Shown here one piece after another: positions 32,497-39,961 of a stretch of 64,000 nucleotides of DNA (the stretch's first letter is position 1; every line of letters starts with the position of its first letter). A program made the position numbers and the translations under genes. Under the pieces are notes generated by a model that was given only the letters and a program-made list of their open reading frames with translations, was not told the origin of the DNA and did not search any database. Source of the stretch: an uncultured Treponema sp. (GTDB lineage: Bacteria > Spirochaetota > Spirochaetia > Treponematales > Treponemataceae); assembly GCA_900317625.1 (NCBI GenBank), contig ONHK01000005.1, positions 1 through 64,000 on the forward strand, written 5' to 3'.

Positions 32497-34173
32497 TTGT
32501 TGGACTCAATTGATTCATTTGTAAATCTACCGCTTCTAATTGCAGCAGGCGCAGGTCTGGTTCTTTTTGTTTTGCTTTTGATTGCAAAGATAAGGAATGC
32601 GGCAAAAGTTAGTTTTATATTTTTCCCATGTATCGGAGTGTTGATTGCTGGTCTGCTTTACACTTATTTTGACCACAAGCTTTTCTACATTTCAGTAATA
32701 ACGCTTATCCTGGAATTTTTCTTTATTGCCTACGCGTTTGTGCTCGCAGTTTCAGATCCGGCAAAACGTGCAGAAAAAAAGGCTAAAAAAGAAAAAGAAT
32801 CTGAAGAGAATTCAACTTCAGATGAAGTAAGCAAGGAAGCTCTTGACGCTTTGGAAAACAAATACAAGGCAATTATAGAAGATGATAAAGAACTCACTGT
32901 AAAAGCCTCAAGTTATTTCACTGAAGAAAACTCGCTTTCTCAGTTCTTGGAATTTTTCAACAAGCTGATTGTACAAAAAACCGGTGCGGACGGCGGAACA
33001 GTGCTTGTCCTTGACGAATTTGACAACATTCTTGCTGTAAAGGCAGTAACAGGAGTTTTCCCTCCTCCATATAAAATTCCAGAAGATATTCCGCACAAAC
33101 AGCTCCGGGTTGAAACAAACTTCAAATATTCTCAGTATTCATTGGAAGGAAATGTTTTTGGCGATTTCTTTACAAAGGGAATTGCAGAAAACATAACAAA
33201 TCCAACAAAAGATAAACGCATCTTCCAGAACGGACCGGAGGATTTCCTTCGCGTAGGTCCATATATGTTCATTCCTGTAAAACAGATGGGAGAATACGTT
33301 GCCCTTGCTGTTCTTGCACGCAAACCTGACTCAGAACCTTTCAGCAAAAAAGAATTTGAGACAGCCTGCAACCTTTGCGACGGACTTGCAACCGCACTTA
33401 TTCCATTGAACAGTTTCCTGGCTTATTCTGAGCACACAGAATTAACAAAGGAAGGCGACATTGCGACAAAATTCCAAAAAACACTTGTTCCAGAGAAACT
33501 TCCTGTAATCAACAAGTTGTCTATTGGAAAATATTCCATCACAAACGAAAATGTCTGCGGAGACTATTACGATATTATTCCTTCAAGAAAGGACAGAATC
33601 ACATTTGTAATGGCAGATGTTGCCGGAAAAGGAATGAATTCCCTTACAATAATGATTATGATTCGTGCTATGCTTCGGCTTGTGGCAAACACAAACCAAA
33701 GTTCAGCAACGCTTCTTGAATGGGTAAACAGAACAATCTGCTCTGAAAAGAACAGCATGGATCACTTTGCGAGCGTTGCATTGATAAACTACAACAGTAT
33801 CGATAACACTGCACAGATTGCAACATCTGGAATCAATCCTGTTTTACTTTACAAGGCAAGCGAACAGAAAATCAGCAAGATTTCCACAAACTGTGAACCT
33901 ATCGGTGTAGAAAAAAGCACTGAATACAAAAACATTGACTTAAATCTTGATGCAGGAGATATTCTTGTAACTTGTACCGATGGTTTACTTGAATGTCTTG
34001 ATGAAAGAGGTGTACAATACTCTATCGATAATTTACAAAAGGTTATTCAAGCCAACTGCAATTTGAATGGGAAAGATATTGCAGCAAAGGTTAAAGATAA
34101 TATTAAAAAATTCTGTGGCAATACACAGCAATACGATGACCAGAGCCTTCTGATCATAAAAATACAGGGATAA
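32497..34173 (+). CDS. PP2C/SpoIIE-type serine phosphatase, membrane-bound, RsbU-like
   Basis: A 558-residue phosphatase. Residues ~8-90 form three transmembrane helices. A charged linker (KRAEKKAKKEKE) precedes a GAF-like sensor domain (~150-310, LVLDEFDNILAVKAVTG). The C-terminal PP2C phosphatase (~330-558) has NVCGDYYDIIPSRKD, FVMADVAGKGMNSLT and TCTDGLLECLDERG, with the metal-binding aspartates in place. Such enzymes dephosphorylate a STAS antagonist to start partner switching. The start is TTG at 32497 with AGGAG seven bases upstream; there is no ATG. The next gene, the STAS antagonist, lies ten bases downstream. Confidence 0.92.
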   Translation: MLDSIDSFVNLPLLIAAGAGLVLFVLLLIAKIRNAAKVSFIFFPCIGVLIAGLLYTYFDHKLFYISVITLILEFFFIAYAFVLAVSDPAKRAEKKAKKEKESEENSTSDEVSKEALDALENKYKAIIEDDKELTVKASSYFTEENSLSQFLEFFNKLIVQKTGADGGTVLVLDEFDNILAVKAVTGVFPPPYKIPEDIPHKQLRVETNFKYSQYSLEGNVFGDFFTKGIAENITNPTKDKRIFQNGPEDFLRVGPYMFIPVKQMGEYVALAVLARKPDSEPFSKKEFETACNLCDGLATALIPLNSFLAYSEHTELTKEGDIATKFQKTLVPEKLPVINKLSIGKYSITNENVCGDYYDIIPSRKDRITFVMADVAGKGMNSLTIMIMIRAMLRLVANTNQSSATLLEWVNRTICSEKNSMDHFASVALINYNSIDNTAQIATSGINPVLLYKASEQKISKISTNCEPIGVEKSTEYKNIDLNLDAGDILVTCTDGLLECLDERGVQYSIDNLQKVIQANCNLNGKDIAAKVKDNIKKFCGNTQQYDDQSLLIIKIQG

Positions 34174-34183
34174 GGAGTACCTT

Positions 34184-34522
34184 ATGGAACTTAAAATACG
34201 AAAAAATGGAGATGTTTACATAATCGATGTAAACGGAGAAATGGATCTCTACAATTCTTATAAACTTAAGGAACTTGTTATGAAGATGATTGAAAAAAAT
34301 GTAAAAATCTTCATCATAAACCTTGAGCAAGTTGACTATATCGACTCGTCTGGAATTGGTGCATTGATTTACATTTGTTCAACTATCAAAAAAATGAACC
34401 TAAAGCTTTCTATCTCAAACATTCACGGTTCAGTAAAAAAAGTTATTGAGCTTACAAAGCTTATGGGATATTTCCCTATTGCAAACAGTGTTGAAGAAGC
34501 ACTTTTGATGGTAAAAGAATAA
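34184..34522 (+). CDS. STAS-domain anti-sigma factor antagonist (RsbV-like)
   Basis: A 112-residue single STAS domain. The diagnostic loop IDSSGIGALIYI holds the serine that is phosphorylated by the cognate kinase and dephosphorylated by the PP2C protein. The rest (IDVNGEMDLYNSYKLKELVMKMIEK, VKKVIELTKLMGYFPIANSVEEAL) is canonical. GGAG lies before the ATG. It sits between its expected phosphatase and kinase. In the unphosphorylated state it should bind the kinase and free its other partner. Confidence 0.95.
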   Translation: MELKIRKNGDVYIIDVNGEMDLYNSYKLKELVMKMIEKNVKIFIINLEQVDYIDSSGIGALIYICSTIKKMNLKLSISNIHGSVKKVIELTKLMGYFPIANSVEEALLMVKE

Positions 34523-34567
34523 AAAGTATTTCCCGACTTATTTTGTTCTTGTAAAAAGGAGATTTTT

Positions 34568-35104
34568 ATGGAAGAACCAACAGTAAAAGAATTACGTTCT
34601 GACGACAATGACCCATTGTTCGACAAAACAAATATGCTTAAGAAGGAATTCCCTTCAGACTTTAGACAGATTAGATATTTTACACTTTTGATTGTTCAAT
34701 CAGCGCCATCTGAAATCAAGGAATTGAACCTTCTTGAACAGCAGATAAGTGAAGTAATCAAAAATGCTGTAAAACATGGAAATCACTGCGACATAAACAA
34801 AAAAGTAACAGTATGGTATTCATTCAGCCCTACTCATGCGCATGTTATAGTTCAGGATGAAGGTGAAGGATTCAAAGATCTTGAAAAATGGAATGAATTC
34901 AACCGCAAACGTATATCTTGTCTTCATGCAAATAATTATGAAGAGTTGGCTAATTACGTTTCTTTCAAAACAAAAGAATCAGATGCACAGGACGGCGGTA
35001 ACGCATTGTTCGCAGCTCTTGAATATTGGAACGGCGGATTTGTTTACAACGGCAAACGAAATGCTGTTGCAATGCTGAAAAAGTTCCAGCAAAAATCACG
35101 TTAA
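34568..35104 (+). CDS. Anti-sigma-type serine kinase (RsbW/SpoIIAB-like HATPase)
   Basis: A 178-residue HATPase_c protein. The N-box is EQQISEVIKNAVKHGNHCD and the G1-like motif is VIVQDEGEGFKDLEKW; later Gly-rich residues (DAQDGGNALFAAL) stand where the G2 box would be. It phosphorylates the STAS serine and can bind a partner protein. The partner is usually a sigma factor in Firmicutes, but none is encoded here; spirochaete systems of this kind may act on another target. AAAAGGAG lies upstream and a perfect terminator follows the stop. Confidence 0.9.
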   Translation: MEEPTVKELRSDDNDPLFDKTNMLKKEFPSDFRQIRYFTLLIVQSAPSEIKELNLLEQQISEVIKNAVKHGNHCDINKKVTVWYSFSPTHAHVIVQDEGEGFKDLEKWNEFNRKRISCLHANNYEELANYVSFKTKESDAQDGGNALFAALEYWNGGFVYNGKRNAVAMLKKFQQKSR

Positions 35105-35120
35105 AAAATAATTTGTAAAA

Positions 35121-35148
35121 AAAAAGACGGTAAAAACCGTCTTTTTTT
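35121..35148 (+). terminator. Terminator of the partner-switching operon
   Basis: AAAAAGACGGT (35121-35131), loop AAAA, ACCGTCTTTTT (35136-35146), followed by T. It lies between convergent genes and, being flanked by A- and T-runs, can serve both directions. Confidence 0.9.
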
Positions 35149-35152
35149 ATGT

Positions 35153-36115
35153 CTATAACTTTGAAACAGGAATGTGATATACGCTTCCACAGTTTCTACA
35201 GATAATTTCAAGCGGATCCGGACCGTTCTTTTTTATGTCGTTAAGCTGATCTGCCGGAAAATGCTTTATATAATTCAAATAAGTTTCTTCAGTGCAAGGA
35301 CAATCAAATGTAACATTTCTGCGGACTGCAATTGTCGGTTTAAATTCCCTAAAAAGTCCGTACACAAAATCTTCAATTGTACCTTTTTCGCTGAACCACT
35401 GCCCTATTGACGGAGCTGTTTTAAATGCCATTTCTGCACGAGAAATCAAATCCTGGTCAGCAGTTTTATCTGCGGAACTTGATTTTGCAGCTCCACTTCC
35501 ACGCTTTCCACCGGTTTCTGGCATAATCTGAAGAAAAAGTCCACCAGCACCAACAACACGTCCTTTTTTATCAAGCTGAATTCCTGTATTAAATGCTGAA
35601 GAAAGCTGCTCTGACTGATTATAATAAGAAGCCAAATCCAACGCGATATTTCCTGTGTCAACAGCAACTGAACTTGTATAAGGATTTTTATCACCTTCGT
35701 GAATTGTAGAAACAGACAAAGTTCCGCTTCCCAAAAACGGCTTTAAATCCCAATTTTCAAGAGGTTTTTCAACCGGAATATGCTCATTGAAAAGATAGCC
35801 ACGAACAGTTCCTTTTGAGTCAACTTCAACTGAAAAACCTTTTGCAGGACCATCAACTTCATATCGCAATGTGGAATGTTCTTTTCCCTTCATCAAAGGA
35901 AGCATAAGAGCACCACAAAGCGTTGCCTGTCCAAAAATCATTGTCTCAAGAATTCCAAGATTATGCTGAGCCCTTGCCTGATTAACAAATCGAGTTCCAT
36001 GAAAAAATGCGCCCCGAATTCGTCCTTCCGCCATTACAAAAATTGCCATTTCATCTTTAGGCAAAGACCTTAGATGTTCAAGTAATTCCAAATCTTTTAT
36101 TTCTGCTTTTATCAT
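35153..36115 (-). CDS. hslO: Hsp33 redox-regulated chaperone
   Basis: A 320-residue cytosolic holdase that is switched on by oxidation of a zinc site. The N-terminal body has Hsp33 elements (AEGRIRGAFFHGTRFVNQARAQHN, GQATLCGALMLPLMKGKEHSTLRYEVDGPAKGFSVEVDSKGTVRGYL, KPFLGSGTLSVSTIHEGDKNPYTSSV, YYNQSEQLSSAFNTGI). The C-terminus has the four redox cysteines as FDCPCTEE and ICRNCGS. A Gly/Ser/Lys-rich insertion (GGKRGSGAAKSSSADKTADQ, ~205-225) is unusual. The start ATG at 36115 stands ~190 bases from the tmRNA. Only one promoterless-looking intergenic region lies upstream. Confidence 0.95.
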   Translation of the reverse strand: MIKAEIKDLELLEHLRSLPKDEMAIFVMAEGRIRGAFFHGTRFVNQARAQHNLGILETMIFGQATLCGALMLPLMKGKEHSTLRYEVDGPAKGFSVEVDSKGTVRGYLFNEHIPVEKPLENWDLKPFLGSGTLSVSTIHEGDKNPYTSSVAVDTGNIALDLASYYNQSEQLSSAFNTGIQLDKKGRVVGAGGLFLQIMPETGGKRGSGAAKSSSADKTADQDLISRAEMAFKTAPSIGQWFSEKGTIEDFVYGLFREFKPTIAVRRNVTFDCPCTEETYLNYIKHFPADQLNDIKKNGPDPLEIICRNCGSVYHIPVSKL

Positions 36116-36186
36116 GTATGTAATTTAATATTTATAAGAAAATGAGTAAATAACCCAAATATCTTATCGTATCTGAATTTCAAAAA

Positions 36187-36252
36187 GCAAAATTCCATCA
36201 GCCCGCAAGTTTTTCACTAGCAAAATTCCTTCTGTTTGCAAGTTTTCGGCAC
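36187..36252. repeat. Degenerate 33-base tandem repeat
   Basis: Two head-to-tail units of 33 bases (36187-36219 and 36220-36252) share GCAAAATTCC at the start and GCAAGTTTT in the middle; 23 of 33 positions agree by my count. The second unit ends in GTTTTCGGCACGAAAAC, an 8-bp hairpin (36241-36259). It lies between hslO and the tmRNA. Confidence 0.55.
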
Positions 36253-36263
36253 GAAAACTCGTT

Positions 36264-36302
36264 AAAAAGAAAAAGAACTTCTAAAGAAGTTCTTTTTCTT
36301 TT
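36264..36302 (-). terminator. Terminator of the tmRNA gene
   Basis: The two arms 36264-36281 and 36286-36303 are perfectly complementary over 18 bases with a TAAA loop. On the minus strand the hairpin directly follows the tmRNA and ends in TTTTT. Confidence 0.88.
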
Positions 36303-36677
36303 TGGAGATGGCGGGAATTGAACCCGCGTCCGGGTATGCAGCACGAAGGCTTCTACATGTTTAGTCATGCGAGGTGATTGTCGGGAAAAGGTAGCAGCAT
36401 AACAAGCGTCTTTTCCGTATTCCGGCTAAATGTCTTGCACAATGGCCGAACGCATTGTACAACAAGTTCCTGTTGGCGTCAGAACATCACAAAGTTAGGA
36501 ACAGCACCCCATGAGTTCCGTGCTCACTGCTTACGCAGCAAGAGCAAACTGTTCTTCAGAAGAATCTTCTTCTTCTTTTTTGTTGAAGATTGCAGTTAGT
36601 TTTTTGTCAGCTTAAGGCGCCTTCACACCTACATGCAACCAACGGACTCTCACATCCGTCGAAACCGGTGCACCCCC
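36303..36677 (-). ncRNA. ssrA: tmRNA (ssrA), trans-translation RNA
   Basis: The minus strand starts GGGGGTGCACCGGTTTCGACGG and ends GGGTTCAATTCCCGCCATCTCC plus A, the tRNA-Ala-like half with T-loop TTCAATT. Acceptor arms GGGGGTG and CATCTCC pair with two G-U. The tag frame runs from GCA at 36593 to TAA at 36531 and encodes a 20-residue tag that starts AIFNKK, has an acidic middle EEEDSSEE and ends QFALAA, the ALAA protease signal. CCA is not encoded. It rescues stalled ribosomes with SmpB. The tag is longer and more acidic than most I know. Confidence 0.96.
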
Positions 36678-36700
36678 AAATAACACACTTGGTACTTTAA

Positions 36701-36729
36701 AATATAACCTAGAAGAATATAAAAGTCAA
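36701..36729 (-). promoter_or_regulatory. Promoter of the tmRNA gene
   Basis: On the minus strand TTGACT (36724-36729), 17-base spacer, TATATT (36701-36706). The mature RNA starts about 23 bases after the -10 box, which implies 5' trimming, as expected for RNase P. Confidence 0.75.
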
Positions 36730-36740
36730 ATTTTTTAAAG

Positions 36741-36830
36741 GGGGGCGTTACGGGGTCTCCCCGTAATGGGGGCAGGCTCAAACAAAATGCCAAAGGCATT
36801 TTGTTTGAGCCGAGGGGGACTTTTCCCCCC
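36741..36830. repeat. GC-rich element with three nested hairpins
   Basis: TTACGGGG (36748-36755) pairs with CCCCGTAA (36759-36766). GGCTCAAACAAAATGCC (36775-36791) pairs perfectly with GGCATTTTGTTTGAGCC (36795-36811) over 17 bases. A G5/C5 pair (36814-36818, from 36825) follows. It sits between the tmRNA promoter and the thrS promoter. It resembles a short palindromic mobile or dispersed repeat rather than a terminator, since no gene ends here. Confidence 0.7.
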
Positions 36831-36877
36831 TTTGTTCCGAACGGCGGGAAGTTTCTTTCCTTCTTAAATTCTTCTTA

Positions 36878-36906
36878 TTGTAAATTAAATTGCAGAGTGA
36901 TAGAAT
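36878..36906 (+). promoter_or_regulatory. Promoter of thrS
   Basis: TTGTAA (36878-36883), 17-base spacer, TAGAAT (36901-36906), with about 30 bases of leader. No T-box leader is present; the leader is far too short. Confidence 0.65.
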
Positions 36907-36942
36907 AATATAAATTATCAATATATAAACAAGGTGAATTAA

Positions 36943-38694
36943 ATGGCTGACGAAAAATTGCAGACGATTAGACATAGCTGTGCGCACGTAATGGCAGAAG
37001 CTATATTAAAGTTGTTTCCAGGAACAAAAATTGCTATTGGACCTGCTATCGATAACGGATTTTATTACGATTTCGATTTTCCAACCGACACCAAATTTAC
37101 AGAAGAAAATTTTCCAGCTGTAGAAAAAGAAATGCGAAAAATTATCGCTGGAAATCATGATTTTGTACGTAAAGAAGTTTCTAAGGAAGAGGCTTTAAAG
37201 CTTTTTTCTGATCAGGATTACAAGATTGAGCTTATAAACGACCTTCCTGAAGGCGAGACAATCACAACTTATGAGCAGGATGGTTTTCTTGACCTTTGCA
37301 GAGGACCGCACGTAAGCAACACAAAAGAAATAAACGGACAGGCTTTTAAGCTGCATAAAATTGCCGGTGCCTATTGGCGCGGAGATTCTGACCGACCGAT
37401 GCTGACCCGCGTTTACGCGCTCTGCTTTGAAAAACCAAATGAATTGAAAGAATATCTTACAATGCTTGCTGAAGCGGAAAAACGCGACCACCGAAAACTT
37501 GGCGTTGAAATGGATTTGTTCCATCTTGAACCAGAAGATCCAGGACAGATTTTCTGGCATCCGAATGGATGGACAATCTACACAACAATCCAGGATTATA
37601 TGAGAAAACAGGTTCGCCGCGATGGTTATCTTGAGGTAAATACTCCAGCTATTATGCCGCGCTCACTGTGGGAAAAATCAGGTCACTGGGGTCATTACCA
37701 GAAAAATATGTTCATTACTGAATCAGAAAAACGGCTTTTCGCCATAAAACCAATGAACTGTCCTGGTGCCCTTGAGATTTTCAAGAGCCGCTTGCGTTCA
37801 TACAAAGACCTTCCTATGCGTCTTGCAGAATTTGGTCATGATGTAAGAAATGAACCTTCTGGAACATTGCATGGAATTATGCGTGTCCGTGGATTTGTTC
37901 AGGATGATGCTCATATTATTTGCACAGAAGACCAAGTTGCCTCAGAAGTAGCAAAATTCTGCAAACTTTTAAAGAATGTCTACAAAGATTTTGGTTTCAA
38001 TGACTTGGTTGTAAAATTTTCCACAATGCCAGAAGATCATGTTGGAGATTTAGCAACTTGGGAACGAGCCGAAAAAGCTTTGTCAGACGCTTGCCACGAA
38101 GCTGGTTTGAATTATGAGATTCAGCCTGGCGAAGGTGCTTTCTACGGTCCAAAACTTGAATTCAAACTTTACGATTGTCTTGGACGTGAATGGCAGTGCG
38201 GAACAATTCAGGCGGATTTCCAGCTTCCTTCTGCGGAACGTCTTGATGCAACTTATATTGGAAAAGATAACCAGAAACATCATCCGGTTATGCTTCACCG
38301 AGCAATTCTTGGCTCTTTGGAACGATTTATCGGAATTCTTATTGAAAACTTTGCAGGTTCATTCCCTACTTGGCTGGCTTTTGAGCAGGTTGCTGTTGTT
38401 CCGGTTTCAAACGCTTTTGATGATTATGCACAGGAAGTGAACGAGGCTCTGCTGCATGCCGACATTCGTTCTGCAGCATATATTTCTGATGACAACATGA
38501 GACAAAAAATCAAAATGATTACAAAGGAACACAAAACTCCTTATATTCTTGTTGTTGGTGAAAACGAAAAGAACGAAAAATCGGTAACAGTTCGATTCCG
38601 TCAATCCAGTGGACTTGAACAGAAAACTATGAAACTTGAAGATTTCATCGCTTATGTTCATGAAAAGACAGAAAGCCACTTTATTGGAATCTAA
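36943..38694 (+). CDS. thrS: Threonyl-tRNA synthetase without an N-terminal TGS domain
   Basis: The 583-residue enzyme charges tRNA-Thr. It starts directly in the editing domain: [39 protein letters not shown] (HxxxH-type) with LCRGPHV later. The class II catalytic core follows: [76 protein letters not shown] and [28 protein letters not shown]. The anticodon domain closes it. E. coli ThrRS (642) has ~60 more residues at the N-terminus, the TGS domain, which is missing here. The ATG at 36943 has AAGGTG upstream, so the short form is real. Confidence 0.96.
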   Translation: MADEKLQTIRHSCAHVMAEAILKLFPGTKIAIGPAIDNGFYYDFDFPTDTKFTEENFPAVEKEMRKIIAGNHDFVRKEVSKEEALKLFSDQDYKIELINDLPEGETITTYEQDGFLDLCRGPHVSNTKEINGQAFKLHKIAGAYWRGDSDRPMLTRVYALCFEKPNELKEYLTMLAEAEKRDHRKLGVEMDLFHLEPEDPGQIFWHPNGWTIYTTIQDYMRKQVRRDGYLEVNTPAIMPRSLWEKSGHWGHYQKNMFITESEKRLFAIKPMNCPGALEIFKSRLRSYKDLPMRLAEFGHDVRNEPSGTLHGIMRVRGFVQDDAHIICTEDQVASEVAKFCKLLKNVYKDFGFNDLVVKFSTMPEDHVGDLATWERAEKALSDACHEAGLNYEIQPGEGAFYGPKLEFKLYDCLGREWQCGTIQADFQLPSAERLDATYIGKDNQKHHPVMLHRAILGSLERFIGILIENFAGSFPTWLAFEQVAVVPVSNAFDDYAQEVNEALLHADIRSAAYISDDNMRQKIKMITKEHKTPYILVVGENEKNEKSVTVRFRQSSGLEQKTMKLEDFIAYVHEKTESHFIGI

Positions 38695-38699
38695 AACCA

Positions 38700-38900
38700 A
38701 TGGAAGACAGCGAATATTACAAAATGATGAGGGAGCAATACTCTCATCGTTTTGTGGTAAAAAAGAATAAAAATTCTCAATTTTCTAAATGGAATGCGCA
38801 TCAAGGTCGGGAAGATGCTCAGATGCTTCTGGAAAAAGAAACTGGTTGGTCGGCTGATAAAAATTTTGATGATTCAACTGAAAATCCTTATGGGGAATAA
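38700..38900 (+). CDS. Small hypothetical protein
   Basis: A 66-residue charged protein (EDSEYYKMMREQYSHRFVVKKNKNSQFSKWNAHQ ... EKETGWSADKNFDDSTENPYGE) with no signal peptide, membrane segment or cysteine. Its ATG lies five bases after the thrS stop, so it is probably translated from the thrS mRNA. No ribosome site is obvious. I do not recognise a family. The following gene has its own promoter, which bounds the thrS transcription unit. Confidence 0.6.
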   Translation: MEDSEYYKMMREQYSHRFVVKKNKNSQFSKWNAHQGREDAQMLLEKETGWSADKNFDDSTENPYGE

Positions 38901-38927
38901 CTTTTTTGATTCGGTGTTTTAGAAGCG

Positions 38928-38956
38928 TTGACTATCGTTATTTTCAAATGTAAAAT
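38928..38956 (+). promoter_or_regulatory. Promoter of the second bactofilin gene, leaderless arrangement
   Basis: TTGACT (38928-38933), exactly 17 bases, TAAAAT (38951-38956). The ATG at 38963 lies six bases after the -10 box, so transcription should start at the A of the ATG. No Shine-Dalgarno sequence exists. Confidence 0.7.
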
Positions 38957-38962
38957 AGAAAT

Positions 38963-39322
38963 ATGTTTGATGTAAAAGAATCTGATTTTTTTGACCTAGA
39001 AGATGAGGCTTTTGATACTGTTATTGAACCAGGAATCAAATTCACGGGAAATATTAAATTTGTAAAGCCATTTATGATCCGCGGAAAAGTGAATGGAAAA
39101 ATTGAAGCCACAAGCGATCTTGTTATTGATAAATGTTCAGAAGTGAATGCCGATATAAATGCCGTAAGAATCCTTGTAAAAGGGAAAGTCCATGGAAATG
39201 TTTCTGGCAAAGATTTGATTTTCATTACCGCAAGTGGCTCTGTTGACGGCGATATAACTTCAAAACAAATTGTACTTGAACCGGGAAGCACATTCACCGG
39301 ACGTTGCACAATGATAAAATAA
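38963..39322 (+). CDS. Bactofilin (short form)
   Basis: A 119-residue bactofilin. The beta-helix core is GIKFTGNIKFVKPFMIRGKVNGKIEATSDLVIDKCSEVNADINAVRILVKGKVHGNVSGKDLIFITASGSVDGDITSKQIVLEPGSTFTG. Short N-terminal acidic stretch (DVKESDFFDLEDEAFD). It forms nucleotide-free filaments and could co-polymerise with the longer bactofilin encoded at 6654-7085. The next gene encodes an exported TPR protein 11 bases later. Its promoter predicts a leaderless transcript. Confidence 0.93.
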   Translation: MFDVKESDFFDLEDEAFDTVIEPGIKFTGNIKFVKPFMIRGKVNGKIEATSDLVIDKCSEVNADINAVRILVKGKVHGNVSGKDLIFITASGSVDGDITSKQIVLEPGSTFTGRCTMIK

Positions 39323-39333
39323 AAGGTAAAAAC

Positions 39334-39957
39334 ATGAAAAAATCTATAATTGCCTTGCTTTTAATGGCTTTTTCTTTTTCTCTATCTGCACAGAATATAA
39401 AACAGGATGCGCTGATTCTTTATAACAATGGACATTATGCGGAATCAATTGCAGTTTGCGAGCAGGAACTTGCCCAAAATCCAAACAGAGTTGAATCTTA
39501 TGTTGTAATGTGCTGGGCTTTAGTTCGGAACAAACAGTATCTTGAAGCGGAACAACGAGCTTTGCAAGGATTGAAAGTCAGCCAATACGATTTGCGTCTT
39601 ACGGAAATCCTTGGAGAAGCAAGATATTTTCTTGGAAAAAACAATGGCGCAATGGAGCAGTTTCAGAAATATGTTGCAAATGCCCCAGAGAGCAGCAGTC
39701 GCGTTGGAACAGCTTATTATTATATGGGAGAAATTTATATTCGGCAGGCTCGTTATCAGCACGCGGATATTGCGCTTTCCGCAGCAGTAAGAAAAGAGCC
39801 ATTAATTGCGAACTGGTGGGTTCGTCTTGGATATTCACGGGAAATGGCGAAAAATTATTATGAAGCCGCAAACGCCTATGACGAAGCATTAAGATTGAAT
39901 TCTTCTTCTATTGAAGCAGAAAGAGGAAGAAATCGGGTCGCAGCAAAACTTCAATAA
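39334..39957 (+). CDS. Exported TPR protein
   Basis: A 207-residue protein with a signal peptide (MKKSIIALLLMAFSFSLSAQ, cleavage after SAQ) and about five TPRs from residue ~22 to the end (DALILYNNGHYAESIAVCEQEL, GTAYYYMGEIYIRQARYQHADIALSAAV, ANWWVRLGYSREMAKNYYEAANAYDEAL). It should act as a periplasmic scaffold. AAAAGGT lies just before the ATG at 39334; an earlier in-frame start overlaps the bactofilin gene and lacks a site. It is co-transcribed with the bactofilin and may link the filament to the envelope. mtaB follows without a promoter. Confidence 0.85.
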   Translation: MKKSIIALLLMAFSFSLSAQNIKQDALILYNNGHYAESIAVCEQELAQNPNRVESYVVMCWALVRNKQYLEAEQRALQGLKVSQYDLRLTEILGEARYFLGKNNGAMEQFQKYVANAPESSSRVGTAYYYMGEIYIRQARYQHADIALSAAVRKEPLIANWWVRLGYSREMAKNYYEAANAYDEALRLNSSSIEAERGRNRVAAKLQ

Positions 39958-39961
39958 AAAA

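Noticed and set aside
39911-39961. 51-base N-terminal extension of mtaB (TTG at 39911)
   Set aside because: It overlaps the TPR gene and adds a Lys/Glu-rich segment absent from the family; kept only as an alternative.
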